In this document: in pieces, positions 21,590 to 32,799 of the stretch
How the letters are laid out: each line of letters opens with the position of its first letter
How positions within the stretch are numbered: the first letter of the stretch is position 1
DNA from: Vombatus ursinus
Taxonomy: Eukaryota; Chordata; Mammalia; Diprotodontia; Vombatidae
Assembly: GCF_900497805.2 (NCBI RefSeq)
Contig: NW_020948739.1
Span: forward strand, 16,396,383-16,460,382
Direction of reading: 5' to 3'
DNA length: 64,000 nucleotides
Notes under the pieces: generated by a model
What the model saw: the letters and a program-made list of their open reading frames with translations, nothing else
Told to the model about the DNA's origin: nothing
Database searches by the model: none
Position numbers and translations under genes: made by a program

Positions 21590-21995
21590 ATATTCATCTT
21601 GTTAAAAAATAATTTACATTGTGTAACCTGCCTGCTCAAAAACCTCCAATAACTGTTGGTCATGCGTAAGTTTAAATTGGTACTCCTTGCATTGAACAGC
21701 ACGTAGAAATTGTCCCAATCTCATCTCCACTAATGTACTATCCAAAACTTTTGCTCCCTGGTGGTTGGTTTACTCAGTGTCTTTCCCCTCCCCAAATAGG
21801 ACATGAGTTCTGCCTTTGCTCACACAGTTCCTATACTATTTCCTGAAATTCATCAGGAACCAGTTCATGTACTAACTACACCCCCCCCATTCCAACCCAT
21901 GTGATTTCTTCTTTCTTTAAACACTTATAATAATGTTTCCAGATTACTCATCTGTACATCATGGCAATCTAGTAGTAGATACTTAATACTTGTTA
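21590..21995 (+). mobile_element. Old L2 fragment
   Basis: The forward C-terminal L2 region is recognisable (ACCTGCCTGCTCAAAAACCTCC, then CACTAATGTACTATCCAAAAC and CCTTTGCTCACACAGTTCC). It is strongly diverged. Confidence 0.6.
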
Positions 21996-22204
21996 AAAGA
22001 ATATATGGTGGAAAGCAGTATGAAAGAAAAATGAGAATTTAAATGATCAATAATGTTTTATCCCTGTATTCCATTTCTATAGATTACTGCAATAGTTGAT
22101 TTTGATTGTATTGTAAAGTCTATTAATTTTAAGTTTTTCCCTGTAATACTAAATCCTCCCCTGGTGAACTCTCAGTAACAATGCAGATTGGATTGCAATC
22201 TTAA

Positions 22205-22515
22205 TGGGCAGGTTAAAGCTGGGAAAGGTTAAGTGATCTACCCAGAATCTTCTTGTCTCCAAGCTCAGAACTCAATCCACTACACCATGAATATTAAAAT
22301 AATAACAATTAACATCTAGGTAGCACCTTAAAATTTACATAGTACACAACAAACCTGTGAGATTGGGTTATTGTTATTATCCTTATTTTACATATGAGAA
22401 AACTGAGGCTAAAATACTCCTACAGGGTCACATAGCTATTAAGTGTCTGAGTCAGGATTCAAATTGAAGTCTTCCTGACTCAAAATAGAGCATTCTTTTC
22501 ACTATGCCATAAAAG
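22205..22515 (-). mobile_element. Two reverse MIR copies in tandem
   Basis: A short piece at 22205-22290 (GGAAAGGTTAAGTGATCTACC...ACTCAATCCACTACACCATG) is followed by a longer one at 22300-22515 (TTACATAGTACACAACAAACC...GAGAAAACTGAGGC...TTCACTATGCCATA). Confidence 0.7.
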
Positions 22516-22629
22516 GGAATAGTTTTAAGGCCAGTACCCAATTCACCAAGCCAGTCTGCTTCTATTGGATTAAGTACATTACACAATGCCCTTCAAAGCT
22601 CTACAAAAAGAGAACAAATGTAATAATCT

Positions 22630-22775
22630 GTGGATTGTGGCAGAGTGGAAAGAACCCGCTACTGTGACTTAGCCAGGCTCTGTCAGGGACTGTGTGATTT
22701 AAGCCAATCATTTAACCTCAGTGAACCTTGATTACTTCATCTTTAGAAGGAAATAATATCTATGATGCCTTGAGA
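22630..22775 (+). mobile_element. MIR-like SINE, partial
   Basis: It contains GCAGAGTGGAAAGAACCCGC, a CORE (GGGACTGTGTGATTTAAGCC) and CTTCATCTTTAGAAGG in the expected order. Confidence 0.6.
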
Positions 22776-22796
22776 CCAAAACAAAATCCTATAATT

Positions 22797-25362
22797 GGTT
22801 TTTTTTGCTTTAAATAATATTTTATTTTTTCCACAATTATAAATCAAGAAATTTTTTAGCATTAATTTTTACAAGATTTTGAGTTCCAGATTTTTTCTCC
22901 CTCCCTCCCTTTCCCCTTTTCTGAAAATGGTAGGCAGTTTGATATAGTTTATATAAATGCTATCATGTAAAACATATTTCCATATTCATCAGAATTATGG
23001 AAAAAGAAACAGATCAAAAATTTAAAAAATGAGAAAGAATAAAGTAAGTAAAAACATATACTTCGATCTACATTCAGAGTTCATCAGTTCTTTAGATATG
23101 AATAGCGTTTTCCTTTGTGAGTCTTTTGTGATCCTTGTGAGTCCAATGATCCTTGGATCATTGTGTTGTTGAGAAAAGTTGAATCATTCATAGTTGATCA
23201 TCACATGATGTTGCTGATAACATTTGCAGTGTTTTAGTGGTTCTGCTCATTTTACTTTGCATCCGTTCACACAAGTCTTTCCAGGTGTTCCTTTACTCTG
23301 TGTATCTCTCTGCTTCACGTGTGTTTCTTGTAAGCAACATATTGTAGGATACTGGGTTTTTATCTACTCTACTATCTTCTTCTGTTTTATGGGAGAGTTC
23401 ATCCCATTCACATTCACAATTATGATTACTACCTGTGTATTTCCCTCCATTTTATTTTTCCTCCTGTTTGTCCTCTCTTTCTTTTTACCCCTCCCCACAT
23501 CACCAATTTTTTTGCTTCTGTCTACCACCTCTCCTGATCTGTTCTCCCTTCTGCTTTATTTAATCTCTTCCCCTCCTACTTCCCTATCTGGTAAGATAGA
23601 TTTCTATATTCATCTGATTGTGTATATTATTCCCTCTTTGAGGCAATACTGATGAGAGTAAGATTCAAGCAATGCCCATTGCCCTCTCCCACTTCCCCTC
23701 CACTATATATAAGTCTTTCTCACCTCTTTATTTGAGATAATTTACCACATTCTACCTTTCCCTTCCTTCTGTACCCATTTTACTTCTCTTTCTCATTTTT
23801 TATTTTTTGTCATTCTCTCAAATACACCTTATACTTATACCTTCTTTCTACATTTATTCTTTCTATCTGTACTGTTAGTGATACAATTTTTAAGAGTTAC
23901 AAGTATCATCATCCCATGTTGGGAAATACACAGTTTAGTTCTATTGAATCCATTCTGTTTTCTTTTCCCTTTTTACCTGCTTATGCTTCTCTTGATATTG
24001 GAGGTCAAATTTTTGGTTTAATTCTGGTCTTCTCCTTATGAAGGCTTGAAATCCTTCTATTTTGTTCAATGACTATTTTTCTCTTGATGTATTGTGCTTT
24101 ATTTTACAGGGTAACTGATTCTTGGTTGTACTCCTATCTCCTTTGTCCTCCAGAATATCATGTTCCATGAACTCCAGTCCTTTAATGTTGGAGCTGCCAA
24201 GTCCTGTGTGATCCTGATTGTGACTCCCCAATATTTGAATTGTTTCTTTCTAGACACTTGCAGTATTTTTGCCTTGATCTGATAGTTCTGAAATTTGGCT
24301 ATAATGTTCCTCGAGATTTTTATTTTGGGCTCTCTTTTCTGAGATGGATTTTTTCAATGCCTATTTTGCCCTCTGGTTCCAGGATATCAGGGCAGTTTTC
24401 CATGATAATTTCTTGAAAAATGCTGTCCAGGTCCTCCTTTTGATTAAGGCTTTCAGATAGTCCAATGATTCTGATATTGTCTCTCCTGGATCTGTTTTCC
24501 AGGTTAGCTATTTTACATCTTCTTCCATTTTTTCATTCTTTTGAATTTGTTTGATTGATTCATAATGTCTCACAGAGGCATTAGCTTCCAGCTGCCCAAT
24601 TCTATCTTTTGAGGTGTTGTTTTCCTCAATTAGCTTTTGTACTTTCTTTTACAATTGGCCAATTATACTCTTTAAGGAGTTGTTTTCTTCAGTGGATTTT
24701 TGTATCTCCATTTCCATTTGTCCAATTTTACTTTTTAAGCAGTTTTTCAAGCTGTTGAGTCTTTTTTTCATAATTCTCTTGCATCACTCTCATTTTTTTT
24801 CCCTCTTTTTTTTCTACCTCTGTTATATGAATTTTAAGCTCCTTTTTGAACTCTTCCATGAGTTCTTTCTGGGCTTGAAATGACTTCCTGTTTTTCTTTG
24901 GGGTTTTGCCTAGAGGTATTTTGACATTGTTGTCCTCTTCTGAGTTTGTCTTAGTCTTCTCTGTCCCATAATAACTTTCTGTGGTCAGATTCTTTTTTTT
25001 TCCTGCTCATCCCGCCCCCCCCCCCCCTTTTTGGCCTTTTTCCTTTCTTTTAAATTTGAGCTCTGCTCCAAGGGTGGAAGGGGCACTTTCTCTGGCTTCT
25101 TGTGCTAGTGTCTGTAGACCCTGGCTATTTACCTAGTGCAATACTGATTGTTACCCTGAGGACTACAGGGGACTGTTGTTTCTGGTCCTGTGCTGCAAGG
25201 ATGGGGTGGGAGTTGGCTGGTGCTGCTGGAGGCCAAAGAGGTCTGGCAGCTTACCTGGTGCTGAGCTTGGGTTCTAGTCATGGTGTCTGGTGTGTGCTGA
25301 GGCCCCATGGGGTTTTTCTGTGTTACTTCAGGGCTACAATGAAGGCATGAAGGATGCCTGCT
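22797..25362 (-). mobile_element. L1 lacking ORF2, with splice-like edges
   Basis: Reverse-oriented L1. 22797-23290 is the 3' untranslated region up to CTTTCCAGG. At 23290/23291 it jumps directly to sequence that in the longer L1 at 47818-55548 lies near 51794, upstream of most of ORF2. The missing part corresponds to about 48266-51793 there, roughly 3.5 kb. ORF1 remnants follow (about 24100-25010 on the minus strand) and then 5' untranslated sequence to about 25362, some 400 bases short of the other copy's 5' end. It was not simply 5' truncated. A poly-C tract lies at 25014-25027. Open frames at 25102-25464 belong to the 5' untranslated region. Confidence 0.85.
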
Positions 25363-26385
25363 CACCTGGGCTCTGTCCTGGGACCTCTTGTCTTTCTCTA
25401 CCTTCTCTTTTGGTGATCTCATCATAGGTCCAATTAGCAGATGACTCCCAAATTGTTTTACCAAACTTCATAACTCCCCTAAATTCTATCACGAAATGCC
25501 TATGAGACATTTTAAATTAAATGTTCCTTAGGCACCTCAAGCTCACTATTTCTAAAACAGAGTCCTCTAAACCATCATTCCACTCACCCAGAGTCTGGAA
25601 TCTCAGTCCCCCTTGACTCTCTTCTGTTTCACTTCCTGCATCCAGTCAGTTGCCAAGTTCTGTTAATTCTACCTCCACAGTATCTCTTGAATCTCTTTCA
25701 TTAACCTGCTCCTCACATGGCCACCACCCTACTTCAGACACTTATCAGTTCTCACACAGACTACTGCAACAGCTTCCCAATTGGACTCCCTGCTTGTAGT
25801 ACTTCCCCTCTCCGGTCAATTCTCCACAAAAGTGCCAAAAGAATTTTCCTAGAGCACATGTGACAATGGCTCTGTGCCACAGAAGAATCTCTAGTGATTC
25901 TCCTTAATCTCTAGATTAAAACATAAATTTCTGAGCTTGGCATTTTAAACACTTTGCAATCAGGCTCCAGACTACTTTTCCAGGTTAATTTCACATTCTC
26001 TCCTTCATACAGTTGATGTTTTATCCAAACTGACCTATTTATTGTTCCCCAAACTTGGAATTCTATTTTTGCCCTTGTGATTTTGCTGTTCCCCCATACC
26101 TAGGATGCAATCCATCCTCACCTCTGCCTCTTAGAATTTCTGGCTTCCTCCAAAACTGAGCTCAGTGCCACTTCCTAAGGGTAGCTTTTTCTGATCTCTG
26201 TAGGTGACAATGGTCTCTTTTTCCTTAAGTAATCATGCATAAGCTTATCTGTTTATGTGTTATACACCTGTGAGAAAACGTAAGCTCCTTGTGGTCAGGA
26301 ACTGTTTTTATTTCATCTTTTATCTTCTCCCCCAGCATTTCGCACAGTGTCTTGCACAAAGCCAGCACTTAAATGCTTGTTGGCT
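25363..26385 (+). mobile_element. L2 LINE, C-terminal ORF2 and 3' end
   Basis: It begins inside the L2 reverse transcriptase region (CTGTCCTGGGACCTCTTGTC, GGTGATCTCATCATAGGTCC). It continues through CATCCAGTCAGTTGCCAAGT, CAGACTACTGCAACAGCTTCC and CCATACCTAGGATGCAATCC to GCACAGTGTCTTGCACAAAG. It is among the better-preserved L2 copies here but has many frame breaks. Confidence 0.85.
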
Positions 26386-26479
26386 TTGGTTGAATTCTAT
26401 TGGATGGGATTTTGCTAGATTGTTCTCCGCCCCCTCCACAACAATAATTCTATAAGTTTTCAATTCAATTGGCAATGAA

Positions 26480-26712
26480 GGCATGTACAGAGGCAACTAG
26501 TAGCATGGTAGACAGAGTGCTAGGCCTAGAGTCAGGAAGATCTGAGTTCAAATATAATCTCAGATATTATCTTTGTGACCCTGGACAAGTCACTTAACCT
26601 GTCTCAGTTTCCTCAACTGTGAAAAATGAGGATAATAATTGAGCCCATTTCACAGAGTTGCTGTGGTAAGGAGAAAATGAGATAATATTTGTAAAAATGC
26701 TTAGCACGGTTG
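26480..26712 (+). mobile_element. CORE-SINE, near full length
   Basis: It runs from GAGGCAACTAGTAGCATGGTAG through GACCCTGGACAAGTCACTTAACC to GAGATAATATTTGTAAAAATGC and CTTAGCACGG. Confidence 0.75.
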
Positions 26713-26729
26713 CTTATTCCTGTCCTAAC

Positions 26730-26880
26730 AGGTTCTCTACAACCTTGCCAACTTCACTTCCTTTTTAAAAATTATTTTTGGCCACTTGATTTGTATGCCA
26801 GTTTTATAGATGAGGTGGTACTTCATATTGTTTTCATTGGTATCTGTTTGACTAGAAGTGAGGTTGAACATATTTTGACA
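26730..26880 (-). mobile_element. Old L1 3' fragment
   Basis: TCTACAACCTTGCCAACTTCA, ATAGATGAGGTGGTACTTCA and TTTCATTGGTATCTGTTTGAC are diverged forms of the antisense L1 ORF2 C-terminus seen at 48600-48720. Confidence 0.5.
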
Positions 26881-27490
26881 TGATGGAATCATATCAATAT
26901 TGATATTCTCAGTGTAAGTGAACCTTGAAGATATAAGGAAGTTGCAGCCAAATAGACAGATGGCTCACAGGTTCTCCTTGGAGAGGCAATAAGAGTTGGA
27001 TTGATCATGGCTCCAAAGGCTGCAAAAATGTCATTTCATGGAATACTTGGTCATCTCTTTGTACAGTGCTCAAGGTAAATAAGCAAAATGCTCAGCATGC
27101 ATATAATTGCAAGGTATGTGCCAACATCTGTTTCGAAGAATTAGCAGAGAATTTCTATGAAGAACTCAATAAGACTCTCCAAATTAAATTGACATAGACG
27201 TTAATACTTGATGACTTCAATGCAAAGGGAAGGACAATGAAAAATATGTCGTAAAATATGACTTAGGGTCAAGAAATAAAAGAGGCTGGAGGTTTTAAAA
27301 ATACACAGAAATCTTATAGTTATATATCACAAATGCTTTTTTTCATTAAGAGTTGGTAGTCACTGGTCATGGTGAACACCAAATAATACCTCTGTCACAC
27401 ATGTGAGAAATTAGCTATATTGTAACAGACAGGGAATAACTTACTACTGATATGATAATCATTTCCGAATCATTTTTCTATGTGCTATTG

Positions 27491-27501
27491 ATAGACCACC
27501 A

Positions 27502-27532
<31 letters not shown>

Positions 27533-27789
27533 CTTCTTCTTCTTCTTCTTCTTNNNNNNNNNNTTCTTCTTCTTCTTCTTCTTCTTCTTCTTCTTCTTCT
27601 TCTTCTTCTTTTTCTTCTTCTTCTTCTTCTTCTTTTTGATTGGCAATGGAGTTAAGTGACTTGCCCAGGGTCACACAGCTAGTAAGTGTTAAATGACTGA
27701 GTCCGAATTTGAACTCAGGTCCTCTTGAATCCAGGGCTGGTGCTCCATCCACTGCGCCACTTGGCTGCCCCCATAGACCACCAACTTCT
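27491..27789 (-). mobile_element. tRNA-derived SINE with expanded (GAA)n tail, target duplication and assembly gap
   Basis: The minus strand reads GGGGCAGCCAAGTGGCGCAG ... ACTCCATTGCCAATCAAAAAG and then a (GAA)n tail, which appears as TTC repeats at 27505-27637. The flanks share the 18-bp duplication ATAGACCACCAACTTCTT at 27491-27508 and 27772-27789. Ten N bases at 27554-27563 interrupt the microsatellite. The perfect duplication suggests a relatively recent insertion into the RTE element. Confidence 0.92.
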
Positions 27790-27942
27790 TAGACTAGAAG
27801 TAAAAACCAATCCCAAATGAAAAAGAATGAAGTTTGAGTAAATATGGTGTATAATTAAAATGGTTCCAATTTCACTTATTTTGAACAAACTATTGATACT
27901 CCCTCCCTCCCCCCAAAAAGAGAACAGGCTAAGGGAATAGAC

Positions 27943-28025
27943 ATCAATTCAATTCAACAAACATTTATTTACCTCCTATTGTGCACAAAGCACTTTATGA
28001 GGTGCTGGGGATACAAAAGACCAAA
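27943..28025 (-). mobile_element. L2 3' end
   Basis: TTCAATTCAACAAACATTTATTTACC...AAAGCACTTTATGAGGTGCTGGGGATACAAA is an antisense L2 terminus. Confidence 0.65.
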
Positions 28026-28799
28026 TATAGTTGGCCCAACCATCAAGGATTTATATGCACCAGAATGTGGGCAAGGACTGCTATTATTTCCTATAGAAAT
28101 TTATTAATTCCACCCCACCCTGCCACAAGATTGCCACCAAAGCTGTCTAGAAACCACCTTAAGAGCAAAAAAAGACTCAACCTCCTTGTCAAGTGGGGAG
28201 ACGTGACAGCTAAAGGCAACACTGGTTTAATTAGATATAAAATTAATTTGCAGAATCTTAGGGAGAGAAATTATAGAAATTACAAGTATCATCTCATAAT
28301 ATAGTGAAAAGCAGAGGAGAGAGAATCATTTGGCAGAAAGCTTGGTGTGAGATCTAATTAAGCCATATCATCTTAAAAATATTTGAGGATGACACTGGAA
28401 GGAAGAATACAAGCAAAAATCAAACAGATTTATAGGCATTCTACAATAATTTTCTTCATCAATGTTATTGGAGCCACCATACTGAGAGTCTAGTAGTATT
28501 GGAGTCACTAGCATGTTTAATGAGGAAATTAAAATAGAAATTAAAAAAAAAAACAGACAGAACAGCTGGATAAGACCAAGTATACACAGAGGAGGTCCTT
28601 GCTGGAGGAGGTGACACAATGTTGAGAGGGTTGAGCAATTCTATTCTCAAGAGAATTAAAAGAGAAGAGGGTACCAAATGATAGATTTATTACGAAAAGA
28701 GGCAAGCAAGAGGACATCAGTTACCACCAATTCTTTTGACAACTTTCTTGTGTTGACGGAATCCTTATAAGAATTATTTAGACTTGTACTGAAGGCACT
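28026..28799 (+). other. Central part of the RTE element, poorly preserved
   Basis: It lies between the RTE endonuclease and reverse transcriptase remnants and is presumably the degraded linker of the same element. No readable motif is left. Confidence 0.4.
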
Positions 28800-29296
28800 G
28801 TTGATGAAGAGCTGAGAAGGGAGCAGGCATACTTTTGCAAATGATATTCTATAGCAGATGGTATCTTTACAGTCATATAATTCATTTGAGAGGTGGAAAG
28901 AATAAAAGATCCCTCTGTGCTTATTGTTATTTGACTATAAAAAGACATTTGATTTGGTAAAGGGCCTGAGAACCTAAAGGTTCTACTTCACCTAGGTATG
29001 TCTCAAGCATATGTTAAAATCATGTAAGATTCCTTCAAAAGCAGAGCAATAAAGTCAGTCAGTCATTTATGAAGTGCCTATTAGGTGCCAGGCACTGGTG
29101 TCAAGCACTGGGGTTAGAAAGAAATAGAAAAAAAGTTCCTGCCTTCAAGGAGCTGGCAGTCTAATGGAGGAGACAACATGCAAATAACTGTGTGCACAAA
29201 CAAGGCATAGACAGGATAAATTGAGGGCAATCTCAGAGAGAATGCACTACAATTAAGGAGGATTAAAAATAGCTTCTTGAAGAAGATAGGACTTTA

Positions 29297-31044
29297 ATTT
29301 TTATTTTATTTTTTTACAATTTAGCTTTATTTATTGTCTCTTTCTGCTAAATTCTGCATGTCTGGCCACGATTTACACACATATGGACATATACCCAACA
29401 CACACATGATTTCCATAAATTGTTCATCTACCTTCATATCATAGTCTAGACAATTGGATAAACATTCTTTATTCATTTGATATCCCTCTGTATGGAAAGG
29501 CAGGCCAAACTCTTCTGATAATTATGGTTATCATCCAGGAGGCTCTGCCATGGTCAAGAATTTGATTCAATCAGCACAATGTCAGCTACAAGTAGAAGCA
29601 TGTGGGAGAACCAACCATATTTGACTTGGACTCTGTGCTGGACTGCCTCCATGATGGTGGTGAATACATCTGTCTCTGTTTTATGCTTTTTCTGATTTTA
29701 GTAACCAGAAAGGTATGAAATAAAGTTATTTCTGTTATTCTAATTCTCAAGACTTATTTTATGATTTTGGAATATTTATGAAAGACATTTTCTTGGATGA
29801 GAGCCATTAAGGTTGTGCTTTGCTTAGGAGGTGTCAATGATGAGTCATTGTCTTCATTTTTATCCATTTATCATTTTTTTAGAGTCAATAGGTTGAGCTT
29901 TTTTATTGAGAGGATGCTTTTATTTAGTGTTTTTTATTTTTTGCTATTGATTTAATTTTTTTCCTATATCATAATTTAAAATTTCCCTCCACTTAATAGT
30001 ATTTTTTCAATTACATGTAAAGATAGTTTTCAACATTCACTTTTATAAGATTTTGAGTTCCAGATTTTTTTTCTCCCTTCCTCCCTTCCTCCCTCCCCAA
30101 GATGGCAAGCAATCTGATATAGGTTATCCATGTCCAATCATATTAAACTTATTTTCACATTAGTTATGTTGTGAAAGAAGAATCAGAACAAAAGGGAAAA
30201 ATCACAAGAAAGAAAAAAACAAAATAAGAGTGAAAATAATATCTTTTGATCTGCATTCAAACTCCATAGCTCTTTCTCTGGATGTGGATAGCATGTTCCA
30301 TCATGAGCCTTTCAGAATTGTTTCAGATCATTATATTGATGAGAAGAGTTAAGTCTATCATAGCTGATCATCGTACAATGTTGCTGTTACTGTGTACAAT
30401 GTCCTCCTGGTTCCGCTTACTTCACTCAGCATCAGTTCACGTAAGTCTTTCCAGGTTTTTTTCTGAAATCTGACTACTCGTCATTTCTTATGGCACAATA
30501 GTATTGCATTTCATTCATATCCCACAACTTGTTCAGCCATACCCCAATTGATGGGCATCCCCTCAATTTCTAATTCTTGGCCACCACAAAAAGAGCTGCT
30601 ACAAATATTTTTGTATGTGTGGATCCTTTTCCCTTTTTTACAATCTCTTTGTGATACAGACCTAGTAGTGGTAATGCTGGATCGAAGGGTATGCAGTTTT
30701 ATAGCTCTTTGGGCATAGTTCCAAATTGATTTCATAAGTGTTCTAATTTTTCCACATCTTCTCCAACATCTGTCCTTTTCTGTCGTATCAACCTATCTTA
30801 TAGGTGCGAGGTACCTAAGAGTTGTTTTAATTTGCCTTTCTCTCATCAATAGTGATTTAGAGCATTTTTTCATATGACTATAGATAGCTTTAATTTCTTT
30901 ATCTGAAAATTGCCTGTTCATCTCCCCTGACAATTTATAAATTGGGGAATGACTTGTATTCTTATGATTTTGATTCAGTTTTCTGAAATGAGCCCTTTAT
31001 TAGAAACACTGGCTGTAAAAATTGTTTCCCAGCTTTTTACTTTC
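29297..31044 (-). mobile_element. L1 3' fragment carrying about 700 bases of extra 3' DNA
   Basis: The insert between the duplicated target sites has two parts. 29996-31044 is a 5'-truncated reverse L1 (3' untranslated region and ORF2 C-terminus; minus-strand FGRPRIRN-type end region near 30540-30735). 29297-29995 is not L1: its outer end is T-rich (ATTTTTATTTTATTTTTTT), fitting a poly(A) tail in reverse, and most of it is reverse RTE sequence. One pair of target repeats encloses both. Confidence 0.7.
29330..29990 (-). mobile_element. RTE LINE reverse transcriptase fragment
   Basis: On the minus strand this encodes ...MLLLVADIVLIESNS, the RTE version of the YADD catalytic region (here VADI), preceded by TIMEAVQHRVQVKYG-like sequence. 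It is a different RTE copy from the forward one at 26890-29050 and appears to be part of the transduced segment. Confidence 0.65.
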
Positions 31045-31640
31045 AGAAGGTAGGACTTTAGCTGAGACGTAAAGGAATCTAGGGAAATCAGAAGGCAAAG
31101 CTTAGAAGACAGAGCATCCCAGGCATGAGGGACAGATGGTAAAAATGCTGAATCAGGAGATGGAGTGTCATGTGTGAAGAGTAAGGAGGACAGTGCTAAT
31201 GGAACACCAAGTATATAAAGAGTAGAAAGTGTAAAAAAGTGGAAAAAGTAGGAAGGGGAGAGGTTATAAAGGGCTTTAAATGCTAAACAGAGGATTTTAT
31301 ATTTGATCCTAAAGGTAATAGGGAGCCAGTGGAGTTTATTGAGTAGGGAAGGTAATTCCTGTGTTTTAGGAAGATCAGTTTGACAGAAGAGTGAAGGACT
31401 GATTGGCATACAGAGAGAATTGTAGAATGTCAGGCCAACCAGCAGATTGTTACAATAGCCTAGGCCTAAGGGGCCTACACTAGGGTAATAGTAGCATCAG
31501 GGGAGAAGGGGGCATATGTGAGTTATATTATAAATGTAGTATCAACAGAACTTGGCTACTGATTGTATATCTGGAGTGAGAGAGAGTGAGTTTTGAGTCT
31601 GGGTGACTAGGAGCATAACTTCGTTCAACAATCCTATGAT

Positions 31641-32799
31641 TCTATCTACTTATCTACCTATATCTATATCAAATGAGGCACAGAAGAACAAAGGAGATAA
31701 TTACTCATGAAAAATGCTTGCCACTGTCATAAGGATAACCATCATAGAGTATAGATAAAAGAGAGAGCCCAGATCTCATGCTATACATTACGTTGATTCA
31801 ATTAAGCCTGAGAACATTGCAGAGCCTACTGATATCACTCAAAACCGTCTGCATGGGGATAATAAACATCACTACCACCTGAAGAAGGCAGCAAAATTCT
31901 TACTGTACATGTCACAAACCTATCTGATCTAAACCAATGAGAATTGATTAAATTCCTGTTTCATTCAAGGATCTTTTGACAATGAAGAAGTACCTGCCAG
32001 AAGCTTACATTCTGTTGGCATCCTGCAAACCAAAATTTTCCCACTTAAGATTATACAAGACAGCATGTAGCATGTATGCCTTTAAGATCTGCTGTCTGAG
32101 AGGCTTAGTTCTATATAACTAAGAAATGATATTTCATAGAATCACTTCGTCACTTGCTCAAAACTTGAAAGAGTTTGTTCTTTATCTCAACTAGTAATCA
32201 ACTACCTTTGAAGACAAGAGTCATTGAAAAAATGGTCTTATAACTTTTTTGGAGAATGACATTATATTTGATATATATTTTCATTTGATGCTAGAGAGAT
32301 TTTACATTAAACTCATCACTACTAGTTTTTTGATGATTTTATTGACTTCATTTCAAGTCATCATAATACAAGAGAGAATGTGGAATGATTATTTATTTTC
32401 TCCAAAAGACCTTCATTATATAAGCACATGAGTAGAACAGGAAAGAGGGCCCTGAGGAGTCTTTATATGGCATTCTACAATTAGCACATTAATTCAGTGA
32501 CTTTTTTAGATTAGTTAATTGTTGCCTTAGAATTCTGGGAGATCCTGGCCCTAAAGGTATGAATTACTGGTAGAGGACAAAAAGAAGAAAAAGGACCAGG
32601 AAGAAGGCTTGCTGCACTACCTAGGCAATGTGTTAAGGGGTGGGGATGTATAGTTATTGCATGAGGTTAAATAAACGTTCCAGTGTGGAACATGCCACTG
32701 GGGGGTTTGTGCATTGGGAAGAGTGAGAGTTCTAGGGGAGCATGAGAGGTCAAAGAGTTAGATATAATTTCTCTCTAAGTCTAGTGATTCAGATTTGTC
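31641..32799. other. Unassigned DNA
   Basis: It may include the far part of the broken RTE element (31676-32220), but I find no decisive motif. A short TATC/TACC-rich patch lies at 31640-31670. No gene is visible. Confidence 0.35.

Larger units (their letters stand above)
26890..29050 (+). mobile_element. RTE (BovB-like) LINE, endonuclease and start of reverse transcriptase
   Basis: Translated pieces show an RTE endonuclease remnant at about 27190-27470: a GDFNAKVG-like site degraded to DDFNAKG, then YDLGSRNKRGW, and TDMIIISE. Reverse transcriptase follows at about 28800-29040 (REQAYF, then DYKKTFDLVKGPENLKVLLHLGMSQ...). It is interrupted by a SINE at 27509-27771 and an L2 tail near 27943-28025, and cut by the L2 that starts near 29055. 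Several breaks make it non-functional. Confidence 0.75.
29055..31640 (-). mobile_element. L2 LINE split by an L1 insertion
   Basis: The L2 3' part runs at 29055-29296 (CAGTCATTTATGAAGTGCCTATTAGG...CTAATGGAGGAGACAACATG) and the coding part resumes at 31061-31640. On the minus strand the latter still encodes LHWLPITFRIKYKILCLAFK and DALSSK...LDSFTSQLKSYL, typical L2 ORF2 C-terminal sequence. The break is marked by a 16-bp direct repeat with one mismatch (29281-29296 and 31045-31060). Confidence 0.85.

Noticed and set aside
25102-25464. Overlapping open frames of 82 and 111 residues on opposite strands
   Set aside because: Most of this is the L1 5' untranslated region (compare 54850-55165) followed by L2 sequence; neither frame is a host gene.
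30975-31409. Minus-strand frame of 144 residues that looks protein-like
   Set aside because: It is the C-terminal part of L2 ORF2 running into an L1 insertion, so it is a transposon remnant.
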